Part shown: piece after piece, positions 46,147 through 57,649 of the stretch
Layout: every line of letters begins with the position of its first letter
Numbering within the stretch: position 1 is the stretch's first letter
From: Pelobates cultripes
Taxonomy: Eukaryota > Chordata > Amphibia > Anura > Pelobatidae
DNA: 64,000 nt
Direction: 5' to 3'
Assembly (NCBI GenBank): GCA_933207985.1
Contig: OW240913.1
Coordinates: forward strand, 272,385,126 to 272,449,125
Position numbers and translations under genes: made by a program
Notes under the pieces: generated by a model
Seen by the model: the letters and a program-made list of their open reading frames with translations, nothing else
What the model was told of the DNA's origin: nothing
The model's database searches: none

Positions 46147-46968
46147 TCAATCAATTATGGAGGAGACCTCATACTCTTCCTGTCCAGAAACAACTAAGGG
46201 AGGAGGAGGCACACTTGAGACAGTATATTTATTGCAAACAAGAGGTTTGAGCAAGGACACATGAAAGGTATTAGGAATTTTCAAGGAGGCCGGAAGGGCC
46301 AGAGAGTACGCAACAGGATTGATCCTACGAAGGACACGAAAAGGTCCAAGGAACCTAGGAGCAAATTTCATGCTAGGGACTTTGAGCCTGATGTTACGAG
46401 AAGATAACCAAACCCTCTCACCCACTTGGTAAACAGGGTTAGCACCTCGACGTGTATCAGCATAATGCTTGAAACGGTCAGCAGCAGTACCCAGAGCAGA
46501 TTTAACTTTAACCCAGGTATCATGGATGGAAGTCAGACGGTCATCCAAAACAGGAATAGCCGTATCAGAAAAAACAGCCGGTAGGACAGTAGGATGCCGG
46601 CCATTATTAACAAAAAATGGACTATGCCCAGAGGAATCATGGTCAGCATTGTTCCTAGCAAACTCGGCCTATGGTAATAATTCGGACCAATTGTCTTGAG
46701 TGCTATTAACAAAACAAAGCAAGTATAACTCCAAAGACTGGTAGGCCCTCTCAGCTGTACCTTTAGTCTGGGGGTGGTAAGAGGATGAAAAAGACAATTC
46801 AATCCTCAATTGCTTATTAAAAGCCCTCCAAAACCGGAATACATACTGAGAACCTCTATCAGATACAATATTGTGAGGAATGCCATGCAGACGGACAATC
46901 TCACGTATAAAGATCAGTACCAGGTCTTGAGATGACGGTAATTTCTTGAGAGGAATAAAATTAGCCAT
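46147..46968 (-). pseudogene. Gypsy integrase, catalytic and C-terminal parts
   Basis: 46669-46968 carries [33 protein letters not shown] (second catalytic Asp) and SSSYHPQTKGTAERAYQSLE (catalytic Glu). This is the DDE integrase core. 46147-46548 carries the C-terminal part with [20 protein letters not shown] and [20 protein letters not shown]. The stop at about 46669 and the gap between the two open frames show decay. It inserts the cDNA into host DNA. Confidence 0.9.
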
Positions 46969-46969
46969 T

Positions 46970-48259
46970 TTAGAAAACGGTCCACAACCATGAGAATGGT
47001 GGTATAACCGTTAGAACTAGGAAGTTCAACAATGAAGTCCATGGACAAGTGGGTCCATGGGACCTCAGGAATAGGAAGAGGTTATAACAAGCCACAAGGG
47101 AGTTTATGAGGCACTTTGGAAACCGCACAAACAGACAAGCCTGCACATATTCCTTAACATCCTTCCTGAGGGAATCCCACCAGAATGACCTCATGATAGC
47201 AGAAGTGGATTTATTAATACCTGGGTGACCAGCAGACACATTGTCGTGAAACACCTTCATGATATTAACCCTTTCACCCAATGGAATGAACAGTTTGTCC
47301 TGAGGTTTACCGCAGGGTGCCTGAGACTGAGCCTCCATGATGGAGCCAAGCAGTGGAGAGGACAATGAAAGGACAGTGGACGCAATTATACATTCCGGGG
47401 GAATGATATGGGATGTTTCTTGCTCTAGTATAGCCTCAGTATCAAACTGCCTGGACAAGGCGTCGGCCTTGACATTTTTAGAACCAGGTCTGTAGGTGAT
47501 AAGAAAATTAAAGCGAGAAAGAAATAGAGACCACCTGGCTTGTCTAGAAGACAATCGTTTAGCATCTCCTATGTAAGCCAGGTTTTTGTGATCAGTAATG
47601 ATCAAAAGGGGGTCCTTGGAACCCTCTAAAAGATGTCGCCACTCAATGAGAGCTAGAATAATGGCCAACAATTCTCTATTGCCAATATCGTAATTGAGCT
47701 CAGAAGGAGACAACTTTCTAGAAAAGTAACCACAAGGATGTAACGGAGTTTCCTGGCTCTCCCTCTGGGAGAGAACTGCCCCTACCCCTGTCTCTGAAGC
47801 ATCAGCCTCCAGTATGAAAGGCTTACTGGTGTCAGGATGTATCAATATGTCGGCGGAGGCAAACCGCTGTTTCAGAGTTTCAAAGGCTTCAATTGCCTCC
47901 TTAGACCATATCATACTACTAGCCCCCTTGCGTGTCATATTGGTGATGGAGGCTATTACTGAAGAAAATCCCTTTATAAATCTTCTGTAATAATAGGTGT
48001 AACAAATGAACATTTGAATGGCTTTCAACCCAGTGGGTAAAGGCCATTTTAGAACTGATTCCAGCTTTTTAGGATCCATCTGAAACCCCGAGGCAGAGAT
48101 ATTATATCCCAAAAACTGTACTTCAGATTGGTCAAAGATGCATTTTTTTAATTTACAATAAAGTTGATTCTTTAACAAGGTCTGCAGAACTTGTCTAACT
48201 TGATCGTGGTGAGTCTGAATGTCAGGAAAATAAATAAGGATATCATCCAGATAGACCAA
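46970..48259 (-). pseudogene. Gypsy RT C-terminal half, RNase H and integrase zinc domain
   Basis: 429 residues, starting at the RT catalytic box (VYLDDILIY). Thumb: VQFLGYNISASGF. RNase H: PFILEADASETGVGAVLSQR and NYDIGNRELLAIILALIEWR, with TDHKNL and ADALSR. The integrase HHCC domain: VFHDNVSAGHPGINKS, then KEYVQAC. A frameshift after VQACLF turns the end into non-homologous residues, and integrase resumes in another frame at 46968. Confidence 0.92.
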
Positions 48260-48274
48260 GACAAACGAGTAAAT

Positions 48275-50110
48275 TTAATCCCTGAGTACATCATTAATGA
48301 AATCTTGGAAAACCGCTGGAGCATTGCACAACCTTAATGGCATCAATAGATATTCATAGTGTCCACTTCTGGTATTAAATGCAGTCTTCCACTCGTGGTT
48401 TTCCTTGATTCTCACTAAATTGTAAGCGCTTCTAAGGTCAAGCTTAGTAAACACTTTAGCGCCCTGGAGTCTGTCAAATAATTCAGCAATAAGAGGAATG
48501 GGGTAGGCGTTCTTAATGGTGATTTTGTTCAATGCCCTGTAATCGATACATGGGCGCAACTCACCATCCTTTTTAGATACAAAAAAGAATCCTGCACCAG
48601 CAGGCGAGGATGATTTTCGTATATGGCCTTTATTCAATGAATCTTTAATATATTCCTCCATTACACTACTCTCCTCAGGAGATAGAGAATAGACTGCTCT
48701 CTTAGGTAGCATAGCACCTGGTAGTAAGTTAATGGAACAGTCATATGGTCTGTGAGGAGGCAGAGTATTAGACTGAGTCTTGCTGAATACTTCTTTAATG
48801 TCTTGGTATTGTATAGGGATCTCTGGATTTTGAGGTGTACTAGTGGGTAATTCAATAGTGCCCACTCTTTTGGTGACATGCAATATGCACCTTTCATTAC
48901 AATCCTTACCCCATTCTAATATTTCCCCATTAGCCCAGTCAATATGAGGGTTATGCTTGCTAAGCCATGGGAATCCTAATATAATAGGACAAGAAGGCGA
49001 TGCAATCACCTGAAATGTAATCTCTTCCTTATGTAAGGCACCAATGGAAATATTAATGGGTAAGGTTTCATGCGTTATCAATGGTTGTGAGAGTGGTCTC
49101 ACATCAATAGCTTCAACAGCTAGGGGTGATAGTCTCTCTTTAATAGGTATAGTATTACCTTTGACAAATTGAACGTCGATGAAGTTTCCAGCAGCACCTG
49201 AATCCATCAGGGCTTTGCACGAAAAGTTATTTTTGTCAACGGCGATAGAAATGTCAAGGAGATATTTTCTCCAATATTGTCTTTCTGCTTCCGACAGTCT
49301 AGTGACCCCCAACTGCATGGGTTCAAGTTCGGACTGTACAGGAATTTCAGGGACAATAGGTCTGGAGAAACGGGTTGCTAAATGCATACTCATGCATCTG
49401 GTCTTGTTTCTAGTAGCTTCTCTGGTTCTTAATCTATTAACAATCTGCATGACAAAAGTGATAAATTCATTAAGCTTTTTGGGTAAGTCTTTGGCGGCAA
49501 TCTCTTCTAGAATAGTTTCAGATAATCCCTTTTTAAATGCAGAGATTAACCCACTATTAGTCCAGTCTACCTCAGAAGCTAGGGTACGAAATTCTATGGC
49601 ATATTCCGAGATAGACCGGTTCCCTTGTCTGATGTGCATCAGGGCAGTAGAGGCGTCATCCTCTCTGCCTAAAAGTTCAAACATAAGTTTAAATTCCGTA
49701 AGGAACTCCTGGTAATTGTGTGCCACACCACTATTACTCTCCCATAATGGATTGGCCCAAGCTAAAGCTTTACCTTTTAATTGATTCATTAGGTAACCAA
49801 TTTTAGCTCTGTCTGTGGGAAAAAATCCCGATGAGGCCTCAAAATGATACTCCATTTGGTTAATAAATCCCCGGCATTCTTGAATATTACCATCAAAATG
49901 CAGGGGAGGAGATAGGGAGATAGTAGGTGCCTTGTGTACTATAGCTGGAGGTACACAAGGTGGAGGTGAGGCCGCAGGTTGCAGATGCGCTGTTCAGGTA
50001 AGAAGCGTACTGAAGGCCTGGGCAAATTGATCCATGCGGTGATCATTATCCTCCAGTTTCCTTTCACAAGCAGCTATGTGCTTACACAATTCTACAGGAT
50101 CTATGGCCAT
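48275..50110 (-). pseudogene. Gypsy gag-protease-RT N-terminal half
   Basis: The minus-strand reading opens at ATG 50110-50108, only 7 bases inside the 5' LTR. It has an in-frame TGA at 49996-49994 (about codon 39) and then stays open to TAA at 48277-48275. Gag capsid part: [20 protein letters not shown] and LAWANPLWE. Retropepsin: [49 protein letters not shown] and [17 protein letters not shown] (first catalytic Asp). The TAA falls just before the YLDD box. No CCHC zinc knuckle is visible between gag and protease, where gypsy gag usually has one; it seems to have been deleted in frame. Confidence 0.92.
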
Positions 50111-50117
50111 GTCATAA

Positions 50118-50583
50118 TGTCAGGATTACAGAATGATCCAGCACGTAGAATTGTGTAACACAGAGGACTGATAGGTAACGTATACCGGACCTTAGAATGG
50201 CCGGACTAATGTACCAAAGAATAGTCAGGAATAGCCGAGGTCAAGGGAAACAGAAAGAGACACAACGATAAGGAAAAACCAGGAGTCAGGGATGCCAGAA
50301 AACAGGGAAGTCAAAAACAATGCCAAAGTCAAATAACCAGAATCAATCATGCGCTCTCGGACAACCACAAGGGAAACCACGACAGGGCACTGAGCAGGAT
50401 GAGAACTGTGCCTAAATACTGTATCCAGCCTTTGACCCCAAAGGCAGTTACCAGGTTCCCATTTGCATAATTGCTGCACAGCATTAACCCTTCTGTGGAT
50501 TTGGTTGCTGCTCGGCACAACTTTTCATGTGTGGACAGTAAATGACATTAACCACATTTTTATAAGCGGATGAATACGTGACA
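50118..50583 (-). repeat. Gypsy 5' LTR (466 bp)
   Basis: On the minus strand it begins TGTCACGTATTCATCC and ends TTCTGTAATCCTGACA. It is the longer of the two LTRs, retaining the segment of about 70 bp missing from the 3' LTR. It contains a TATA-like 'ttataaaaatg' near its start. Confidence 0.92.
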
Positions 50584-50855
50584 CTATACTCCCCAGAGTA
50601 AGCTCTTGTAAGAGCTTGTTCCTGCTTCTGTTCCTGCTCTCTGGATTTAGGAGAGGTCTGCCTAGAGGAAGCTGGTCCCTGGTCTTGGGCCCAGAGTAGG
50701 AGGAAGACGGCGAGACTCCAGCCAAGCTGCGGCGGTTCGTGGGGTCTGCGGTTGTTATGGTGTCTAGAGGAGTGCTTGGAGCCCTCGGGAAGCACTAGGA
50801 GCATCTGTCAACAGAAGGTACCCAGTCGGGGTGCTAGGCGTTCCGTTACATGTGG

Positions 50856-51519
50856 CATTTCAAGACAAAAAAAAACAGTTTTAAGCCATACAAGGCTATG
50901 TCACAGTATCCCAATATCGGTGGCTCAAACACTAATTTTAGCATGGGAGATAAAAGTCCAACTGCAATACTTACTGCTTAAACTGCTTCCAGAGACTCTT
51001 TAAACCTATGCTTTCGTGTGGTTACCTCCATTGGGGAACCAAGAGTGGAGGGGCATGGGGTGCATAACCCAAAAGGAATTTGATCTGCATTCCAAATATA
51101 CACAGAAAAAAATAGAGAATTGTTTGGCCGGGGGGTGGTGGGGGTTGGGGGGGGGCACATCCCGATCATGATGCATTTCTCAGCAGTTGTGCTGTTGCAA
51201 AAAACTAAATATATACAACATACAGAATGAAACACTGATACCCAGTTGGATCAGCACTATTTACAAGTGAATTCCCCTATTACCACTGTGGACTTTTCAT
51301 ATATTGGATTTCTTGTCTGTACCCCGCTTGGCACTGAATCATACCCATTTATTTGTGGACTATACTATTGTTTTTACTTATTTATTTCTTTATATTGTGG
51401 TGCTACCCTTATCTTCCTTTGTTTTTTGTGTCTCATCAATAAAATAACCATGCCTGAAATGATTACTTATCTGGTCGCTATAGAAAGGTGCTATAGGCAT
51501 AGGCATATTCGTAGTTAGC
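50856..51519. other. No gene; one G-rich tract
   Basis: Unremarkable apart from a 26-base G-rich tract at 51130-51155, interrupted only by TGGT and TT. Confidence 0.5.
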
Positions 51520-52490
51520 TAAAATAATAAGTCAAAGAAATATATAATAAATAATAGAAAAACTGTATAACGAAAGCATCCAGAGTGAATATAGCATCAT
51601 GGAGAGGTGACACTCCCCATTCTTCTAATGGAATGCCTGTCGAATTCAGTGGACCTGCTGGCTGTTTCCATTTCAGGTATAAAGTATTAATGTTGCCCAC
51701 GTCCCATAACTGAGCTGACGAAGTGAGGACTTGACCCGATGAAGGCCTCTTTAAGAAGTCTGGCAAGTGTAAACCCAACACCGTTAGGAACTTCTCTGTG
51801 TCTGACAGATGAGAAAGTTGAAAAAGCTTCTTCTTAACAATGACAGTTTGTTTCCTGGTCCCTATTGATAGTGTGTCTCATGATCCCACAGCTTCTGTGT
51901 CACAAGTCTCAAAGATTGTCTCCATAGTATAGGGGACCTAGACAGGTCATTAAAGGGGAGGAGTTTGGAACCCTCAAAATGGTAAGTGGGCAATTCACAA
52001 GTAGCAGCCTGGGTTTCTGGGTGATTTGAGAACTCGAAAATGATATTCTAGGAGGATAGTTTTGGCATTAGAGGATGCTAGCAAGGAGATCAGCATCCTT
52101 TAAAAATAGTACTTCATTTTCTAGTATTTCTTCAGGGACACATCGAATTCTAAGGTTGCTCTGAAAATGAAAGTCCTTAAATGCTACCACTATGATGAGG
52201 TTAGGTTGCCTAAGCTTTTCCACCTCCATCCCTAAATCCTCATGTTTACCTTTCACGGACTCACTATCATCCTCCAGTGCCTGCAGCTGAGCTGTCATAG
52301 CCCCTCCATGTCCTCCTGGACAAGTGAGAAATCAGCAGCAAAAAGGGGCTTTTAGCTAATTCAGGAGATTTTGTATGTCAGCTTTACTTGCTGTTAATTG
52401 CTCCGGAGTTGTATTTATCTTTGCTGTGGAGTTATCTGGATTGCCCACTTCAAATGTTATAGACCTCCCTGGCAGGGGCGTCATCTTGAA
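51520..52490 (-). pseudogene. L1/Tx1-type ORF1 remnant (minus strand)
   Basis: The minus strand from about 52486 begins MTPLPGRSITFEVGNPDNS. It continues to QLQALEDDSESVKGKHEDLG and NLRIRCVPEEILENEV, the coiled coil followed by 'NLRIRGVPE' typical of L1-type ORF1 proteins. The stop at about 52345 and later frameshifts disrupt it. The part left of about 52060 (FLKRPSSGQVLTSSAQ region) is not confidently assigned. Confidence 0.55.
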
Positions 52491-52929
52491 AGGCTTTGGA
52501 GTTACTCAGAGCAGAGTGCCAATATGTGCCAAGAGGTAGGAGTTTCACTCTGACAATGCTTGATTTTTCTTCACATGATGTCCAGAACAGCTCTAGAAAG
52601 GTTTTATTTCATTTTCATGGAAAAAATGTATGCGTATATGTTTGTATGTTCTCTCAGGAGCTCAAGGCATGTCGGAGGCAGAGCTAGTAACAGAACGAAG
52701 CAGACGCACATCTTGAGCATTCTATTGTGACCTCAGTGCACACATTATCTCGGGTGAGCGGACCCATAAGGAGCAGCCTCATGGGGTTTGATGGAGCGGA
52801 GGTTTGTGGGTAAGTATCAATAGGTTAATTTTGCAGAGGTAGCGCAAGGTAGGTGTCAGGTGCAGGGCAGCGCGTGCGGCAGGTATCGGCGGGAAGCTCG
52901 CGCTAAGGTAAAGTACCTGAAAGGCAACA

Positions 52930-53378
52930 GTGAACGTTCTTTTGGAACAGCTGAAAAGGAAGGCACTGAGCTGTAATGATACTGAGTGGCTGCAAGCATG
53001 CCTGGAGTCAGCCCCTGGTACTTCAGGTGTGACCGAATTGGAAGAGCAAGTGGTGGAACTACAGGAGGAGCTGGCAATGGAGGAGGGTGCTGGGCGTTAC
53101 CCTCCTACAATTAAGGGGCAAGTACTGGAAGAAATTTTGATGAGAGCGACCCCTGCAGGATGCATGAGGCAAGGTTTGAAAGATCCAGTGAGGCTTTTTC
53201 ACCATCTTCAATAAGAAGTAAGAAGAGGCAGTGGAAGCAGTGCAGAAAAGCCGAACAAAAGAAAAAGAACAAAGAGGCTGAGGAGAGACCTAGGCTGTGT
53301 CAAGAGAGTGAAGTTGCCCAGGATGTCATGGGTCACAGTCATGGGCTGGGTGAGTCACAAAAATCTGTGAATAATGCT
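52930..53378 (+). pseudogene. Ngaro gag, N-terminal part
   Basis: Open from about 52930 without an ATG (GTG context only): LLEQLKRKALSCNDTEWLQA, then VTELEEQVVELQEELAMEEG. This acidic coiled coil precedes the capsid-like region in Ngaro gag proteins. A frameshift occurs near 53200, where a second frame continues SPSSIRSKKRQWKQCRKAEQ to SQKSVNNA. The coding is then cut by the solo LTR at 53379 and continues VLGEVVSSLEKIMKLLYTP at 54370. Confidence 0.6.
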
Positions 53379-54369
53379 TGTAACAACAAGCCCAGTATGA
53401 CTGCAAAAGACAAATGGATTATACAGCCGTTCGGTATATTTGTAAGCATTCACCATGCAAATGCTTACCTGCCTTAACAGGCCATCCTGACTGCTAATTA
53501 TGGCCAATTTACCTCCCTGGTTGATGGGCACTTTATTCAAATCAACCGCACGAACGCTATGGGAACTGTAAGCTCAGCCGCCATTTCGGGACTTACACGT
53601 GTTCGCGGCCATTTTAACTCCCGAACAGCGGTGTTTGCCGATGAATGTCTGGAACTAAAATCGGACACTCAAACAGGCGAACACCGCTGAGACCTCCATA
53701 CCTTCGGGAAAACATCACCAAACCTACCCAACGACCGGGCGTTCGGTCGAAAGAATTAACAGCAGATGGGGACTGCAGCGAACCCAGGATGGTATACGGA
53801 TGGCCGGCCGTTCTGGAGTTTTTACCCAAGTTCTTAGACCGACTGCAGGGCCAGCATTTATGGAACTGTTTTCGGCTACTGTGCCTGTGCGGTCGGTCAA
53901 AACTTCTAAGTCCTATATCTCCCGAACGGCTGAACCGATTGAGCTGATTTTTTCATATGTTGGTATCTGAAATATAAGCTATCCAAACTTTGAGGAAAAA
54001 CTGTTCTTTTTTAATTATGTTATGTAGTTATCTGAGGGGAGGGAATTTACCGAATGTATATTGTATGGATTGGTTGTACTGCTAATTATGTGGGTGTCTC
54101 CCTTGCATGGGCAGAATCCCATAAAAGCAGAGTGTGTGTCATTAAACCTCAGTTCTTCTTGACCCTTCAAAACGTAGCCTCGTCTCGTTCTTGAAAGGGG
54201 AATCTCTGCAGCTTAATCACTTAGCTCTTTTCAGAGCTGCACCTGGCTTCCACTCTTGATCCAGCAGAAGGGAATAGGCGACTCCATCACTACACAGTGA
54301 CTGCCGGGAAGAAAAGGACGTCCCTAACGGCTGGTACCCTCTCTACACCAGGGTAGCCGTTACAATGCT
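53374..54369 (+). mobile_element. LTR-A solo LTR in Ngaro gag, copy 3
   Basis: The LTR 53379-54364 begins TGTAACAACAAGCCC and ends GGGTAGCCGTTACA. Identical ATGCT flanks lie at 53374-53378 and 54365-54369. TATA-like ATAAAAG at 54121-54127, then cattaaacc and tagcctcgtctcgttc as in the other copies. The Ngaro gag reading is continuous when the LTR plus one duplication are ignored. Confidence 0.88.
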
Positions 54370-54903
54370 GTTTTAGGTGAGGTAGTCTCCTCACTTGAAA
54401 AAATTATGAAATTGCTTTACACTCCTAGTTTAGCAAGAGCGTGGGATCAAGGCAAAGAAATAGTCACAGCTAGTCCTAAAGTGACGCCGTCTGTGAGGGA
54501 AGTAGTTTGAGTGAAGGAAATGTGTATGAAAGAAGCATTAGGATGTGAAGGCTCAACTCTGGGTATTCATTTGAGTAAATCAATAAAAGATGGGAGATAG
54601 AAGGGGGAGTACATTGATATCCTCTCACTTTTACCTACAGCGAAAGAGTTTACTAACCCGGATAGGGAGAAAGGGGATGACGAGAAAAACAAATTTATAC
54701 CGCGGTCACTTAACTGGCTTCAAGCCTTTTTTCATTTATTCCAAGGTATTAAGTGAAAAATATCCTGAATTGTGTTGTGGTTTATTTCAGCATGCAGAAG
54801 CTATTTTGGAGGCTTATAAGAATTTTGGGGGTTTTGCATGGTTTTATTATGATGAACATTTCCGTGAAAGGTTAGCGGTTCATGGTAATTTGGAGACGGG
54901 TAT
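54365..54903 (+). pseudogene. Ngaro gag, central capsid-like part
   Basis: 54370-54510 carries VLGEVVSSLEKIMKLLYTPS and PKVTPSVREVV then a stop. 54590-54900 carries GHLTGFKPFFIYSKVLSEKY, HAEAILEAYKNFGGFAWFYY and DEHFRERLAVHGNLETG. This is the conserved 'F..F.IY..V..E..P...L..Y...I..A...F.G.AW..YDE.FR.R.A' block of DIRS/Ngaro gag proteins. It is interrupted right after LETG by the second solo LTR. Confidence 0.82.
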
Positions 54904-55950
54904 TGTAACGGAACCGCTGGCACCCCGACCGGGTACCTTCCACTGACGGATGCTCCTAGCGCTTCCTGAGGACTTCAAGCACTGCAGCAGACACCACAAC
55001 CACCGAATCTGAGAAGCATAGGAATCCTCTCTAGCATATGAATGCTGTATACAGCCGAATAGGAACCATACGGATAGGTTTACTCTCCTAGCAGTCAAAC
55101 TGGAACAGCATACAATAAATCCTTCCCCCCAATAATGAGACAACACTTCACTTTGAGGGTTAAAACAGGAACTCAGGTGCTGGCACACCCAGCCTGGTTC
55201 TTATTACAGTATTTGCAAATACAGGACCGCCCACAGGGAGGTATAAAACAACCAATCACATCACAGTTATATCCCACATATTCCCTCCCGTTATCCTGAG
55301 AGGAAACTCAATTACACATACAGTTAAAACATACTTTTTACCCAACTTTCATAACTCTAAAACTATACATCACATTCACATAAAATTACATATTCACAAT
55401 CAATCCACTCAGGGGAACAACATATTAAAAAATGGCATGAATCAGACCAGGGGTTCAGAAGTTAGCACAAGTATCTTTTGGGGCCTGGCTGGCAGCATGG
55501 CTATCTGGCCCAAACTGGTTTCAGAGTCTTCTATCCTGGAGATAATTGAGAAGTAATGCAATTATCTCCAAGGACAGAGGCAAAACTCCATTAGCCACAT
55601 GACAGACAAAGGACAACAAAAGACATAAAAATACATACTGTTACATTTATCACATAGAACCTACACATTTACAATTTACCGAACACATAATAGCATATAT
55701 AATATTGCAGACCGCCTGAATGCAATCTGCTACACAGTCTTAAAGGGACATTGTTCCTAAAAGTCATAATATGTCCAGGGATGATTTTTAAAGGGCCAGC
55801 AGCAGCACCATACAAATACAATATGCCCAAATATTGTACTTGAAGGGCCAAATAACCCAGGGCCATAGTCATGAGGCAAGAGGCTGGCAATCAGGCTCCT
55901 CCAACAGCCAGGGGAAAATCCGGTGACAAAAGGCGTTTCGTCACAGGTAT
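54899..55950 (-). mobile_element. LTR-A solo LTR in Ngaro gag, copy 4
   Basis: The LTR 54904-55945 is in reverse orientation (its start TGTGACGAAACGCC is at the right end, its end CCGTTACA at the left). Identical GGTAT flanks lie at 54899-54903 and 55946-55950. Gag reading resumes at once on the far side (KDVGLWVSMMLPQ). It contains 'gatgctcctagcgcttcctg' as in the copy at 61137. Confidence 0.9.
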
Positions 55951-56270
55951 AAAGGATGTAGGGCTATGGGTGAGCATGATGTTACCTCAGAGACAGTCAG
56001 CTTATGTTAACAGACAGGTTGGTATGAATGTTACACAGAAGAAAATAATTTTGTTGGGTGTTTAATGAATCTCAATGTAAATGGTAATTGTAGATTCCGG
56101 CACGAATGCGCTACGTACTCGGGTGTTTAACAAAAGAAGTCAGTCAAACAGCACAGTTTCGAAAAGCACAGACTCCAGTGAGGTTAGGAAAATGACTGCC
56201 GTATCTCAAAATGTATCCAAATTTGGCAAAAGCCAAGCTAATTAAGGAAGGATACGAGAGCAGTTTTAAG
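55951..56270 (+). pseudogene. Ngaro gag C-terminal part (zinc-finger region)
   Basis: KDVGLWVSMMLPQRQSAYVN and NVTQKKIILLGV, followed by stops, then 'ggtaattgtagattccggcacgaatgcgctac', where the gag Cys/His finger is expected. Decayed. Short; position and motif agree with Ngaro gag. Confidence 0.65.
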
Positions 56271-56329
56271 TAGCCTGTTTATAGTTCAGTTCAATTTTAT
56301 TAGGTTGAGAATTTTAAATTCTCAACCCA

Positions 56330-57640
56330 ACAAAATTTTCAGTTTTAGAGTTGACAGATACAGCTTGGGAGAAGATTTTTAAAGAGTTAAGGTTAGGTAT
56401 AATAGAAGGCCCTTTTGACGCCCCTCCTTTTAAGTGTTTTTTCGGTTACCCCCATTAGGCTTAGTCCCAAAGAAGGAGCTAGGGGCCTCATAGGCCAATA
56501 TATCACCAGTCATATCCTAAAGATGATTCGTTAAATGACATGATTGCTAAAGAGGAGAGTTCAGTGTCTTATGCAGCATTTGATAAAGCATTGAAGCTGG
56601 TAAGGGGATGCGGAAAGGGAGCGTTGATATCGAATCTGCTTTTCGTTTGTTACCTATTCACTCAGAGTCATTTAACTCATTGGGTTTTCCGTTTGAAGGG
56701 CAGTATTTTTTGATATGTGTTTACCAATGGGTTGTGCTTTGTCTTGTTCATAGTTTGAAGCATTTGTGCGACTTTCATTGAGTGGATAGTTCAGTATGAG
56801 TCAGGGTTGAAGCACATAATGCCTTATTTGGATGCTTTTTGTTTGTAGGCACTAAAGATAGTGGTAATTGTAAGCACTTATTAGAAAGTTTTCAGAAGGT
56901 GACACACAAATTAGGTTTTCCTTTGACTGCAGATAAGACGGTATTACCAACATGTTGTTTACAATTCCTTGATATAATCATTGATTCATCAAGCATTGAG
57001 TTTAGGCTGCCAGAAGTAAAAATATGAAAGATGAAGATGCTGATTCAACAGGTAATGAGTTGTGAAAAAGTGACCTTAAAAGTGCTACAGTCATTATTGG
57101 GTGTGTTGACATTTGCATCAAGGGTAATTTCAATGGGGAGAGCATTTTTGCACACGTCAGAGTAACAAGGGAAGTAAAACAGGACCTGAAAGTGTGGAAG
57201 ATGTTTTTGGAAGATTTTAATGGAAGGTCGCTGTGGCAAAGGGAGTTCACAGATTTTGACAGATTTGGAGCTTTTCACAGATGCATCAGGGGCCATATTG
57301 GAATGGACAGTGGTGTGAGCAACAATGGCCAGAGTCATGGGCACAAGGAGGGTTAACAAGAAATTTAACATTGTTGTAATTGTTTCCCATAGTAGCAGCC
57401 ATATATATTTCGGGGATGAGTGGAGAAATAGGCGTTTGATTGCCACATGTGACAATTTAAGTGTAGTCATGGTGATTAATTAATTGCAGTCTAAGTGTAA
57501 GGAGGTGATCAATTTGCTTAGGCATTTGGTTTTAAGGTGTTAAAGGTTAAAGGCCAGGCACATACCAGGTAAATTGAATAGACTGACTGATGCGCTTTCA
57601 GATTGCAATTACATGAGTTACCGGAAATGGCACCTCGAGC
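56330..57640 (+). pseudogene. Ngaro reverse transcriptase and RNase H
   Basis: In scattered frames: 'LGLVPKK' and 'SYPKDDSLNDMI'-like text near 56460-56545, FRLLPIHSESFNSLGF near 56640-56690, and 'CLPMGCALSCS'-like text near 56730. At 56839-57027 are GTKDSGNCKHLLESFQKVTH and PLTADKTVLPTCCLQFLDII. The catalytic LDD box is altered (YLDAF near 56825). RNase H: ELFTDASGA near 57270, and HIPGKLNRLTDALS near 57560-57600. At least five frameshifts or stops. It copies element RNA and removes RNA from the hybrid; this copy cannot. Confidence 0.78.
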
Positions 57641-57649
57641 GGATGCGAA

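Larger units (their letters stand above)
45561..50588 (-). mobile_element. Complete chromodomain Ty3/gypsy retrotransposon (defective)
   Basis: 5018 bp (45566-50583), with TG...CA LTRs at both ends and a perfect 5-bp duplication CTATA (45561-45565, 50584-50588). On the minus strand the order is 5' LTR, gag, protease, reverse transcriptase, RNase H, integrase, chromodomain, polypurine tract, 3' LTR. This is the Ty3/gypsy order, and the C-terminal chromodomain marks it as a chromovirus. At least two in-frame stops and a frameshift make it inactive. It sits inside an LTR-A copy and is therefore younger than it. Confidence 0.93.
44510..50850 (+). mobile_element. LTR-A copy 2, split by a gypsy element
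   Basis: Two halves, 44510-45565 and 50589-50850 (about 1.32 kb together), make one LTR. It starts TGTGACGAAAGCACC, contains a TATA-like cataaaag at 45446-45453, and ends GGCGTTCCGTTACA. The gypsy element entered at CTATA. Flanks gatgg (44505-44509) and tgtgg (50851-50855) are only a 3/5 match, so its own target duplication is not proved. Confidence 0.8.

Noticed and set aside
49179..49715. 178-codon plus-strand ORF
   Set aside because: Antisense shadow of the gypsy gag-pol reading on the minus strand.
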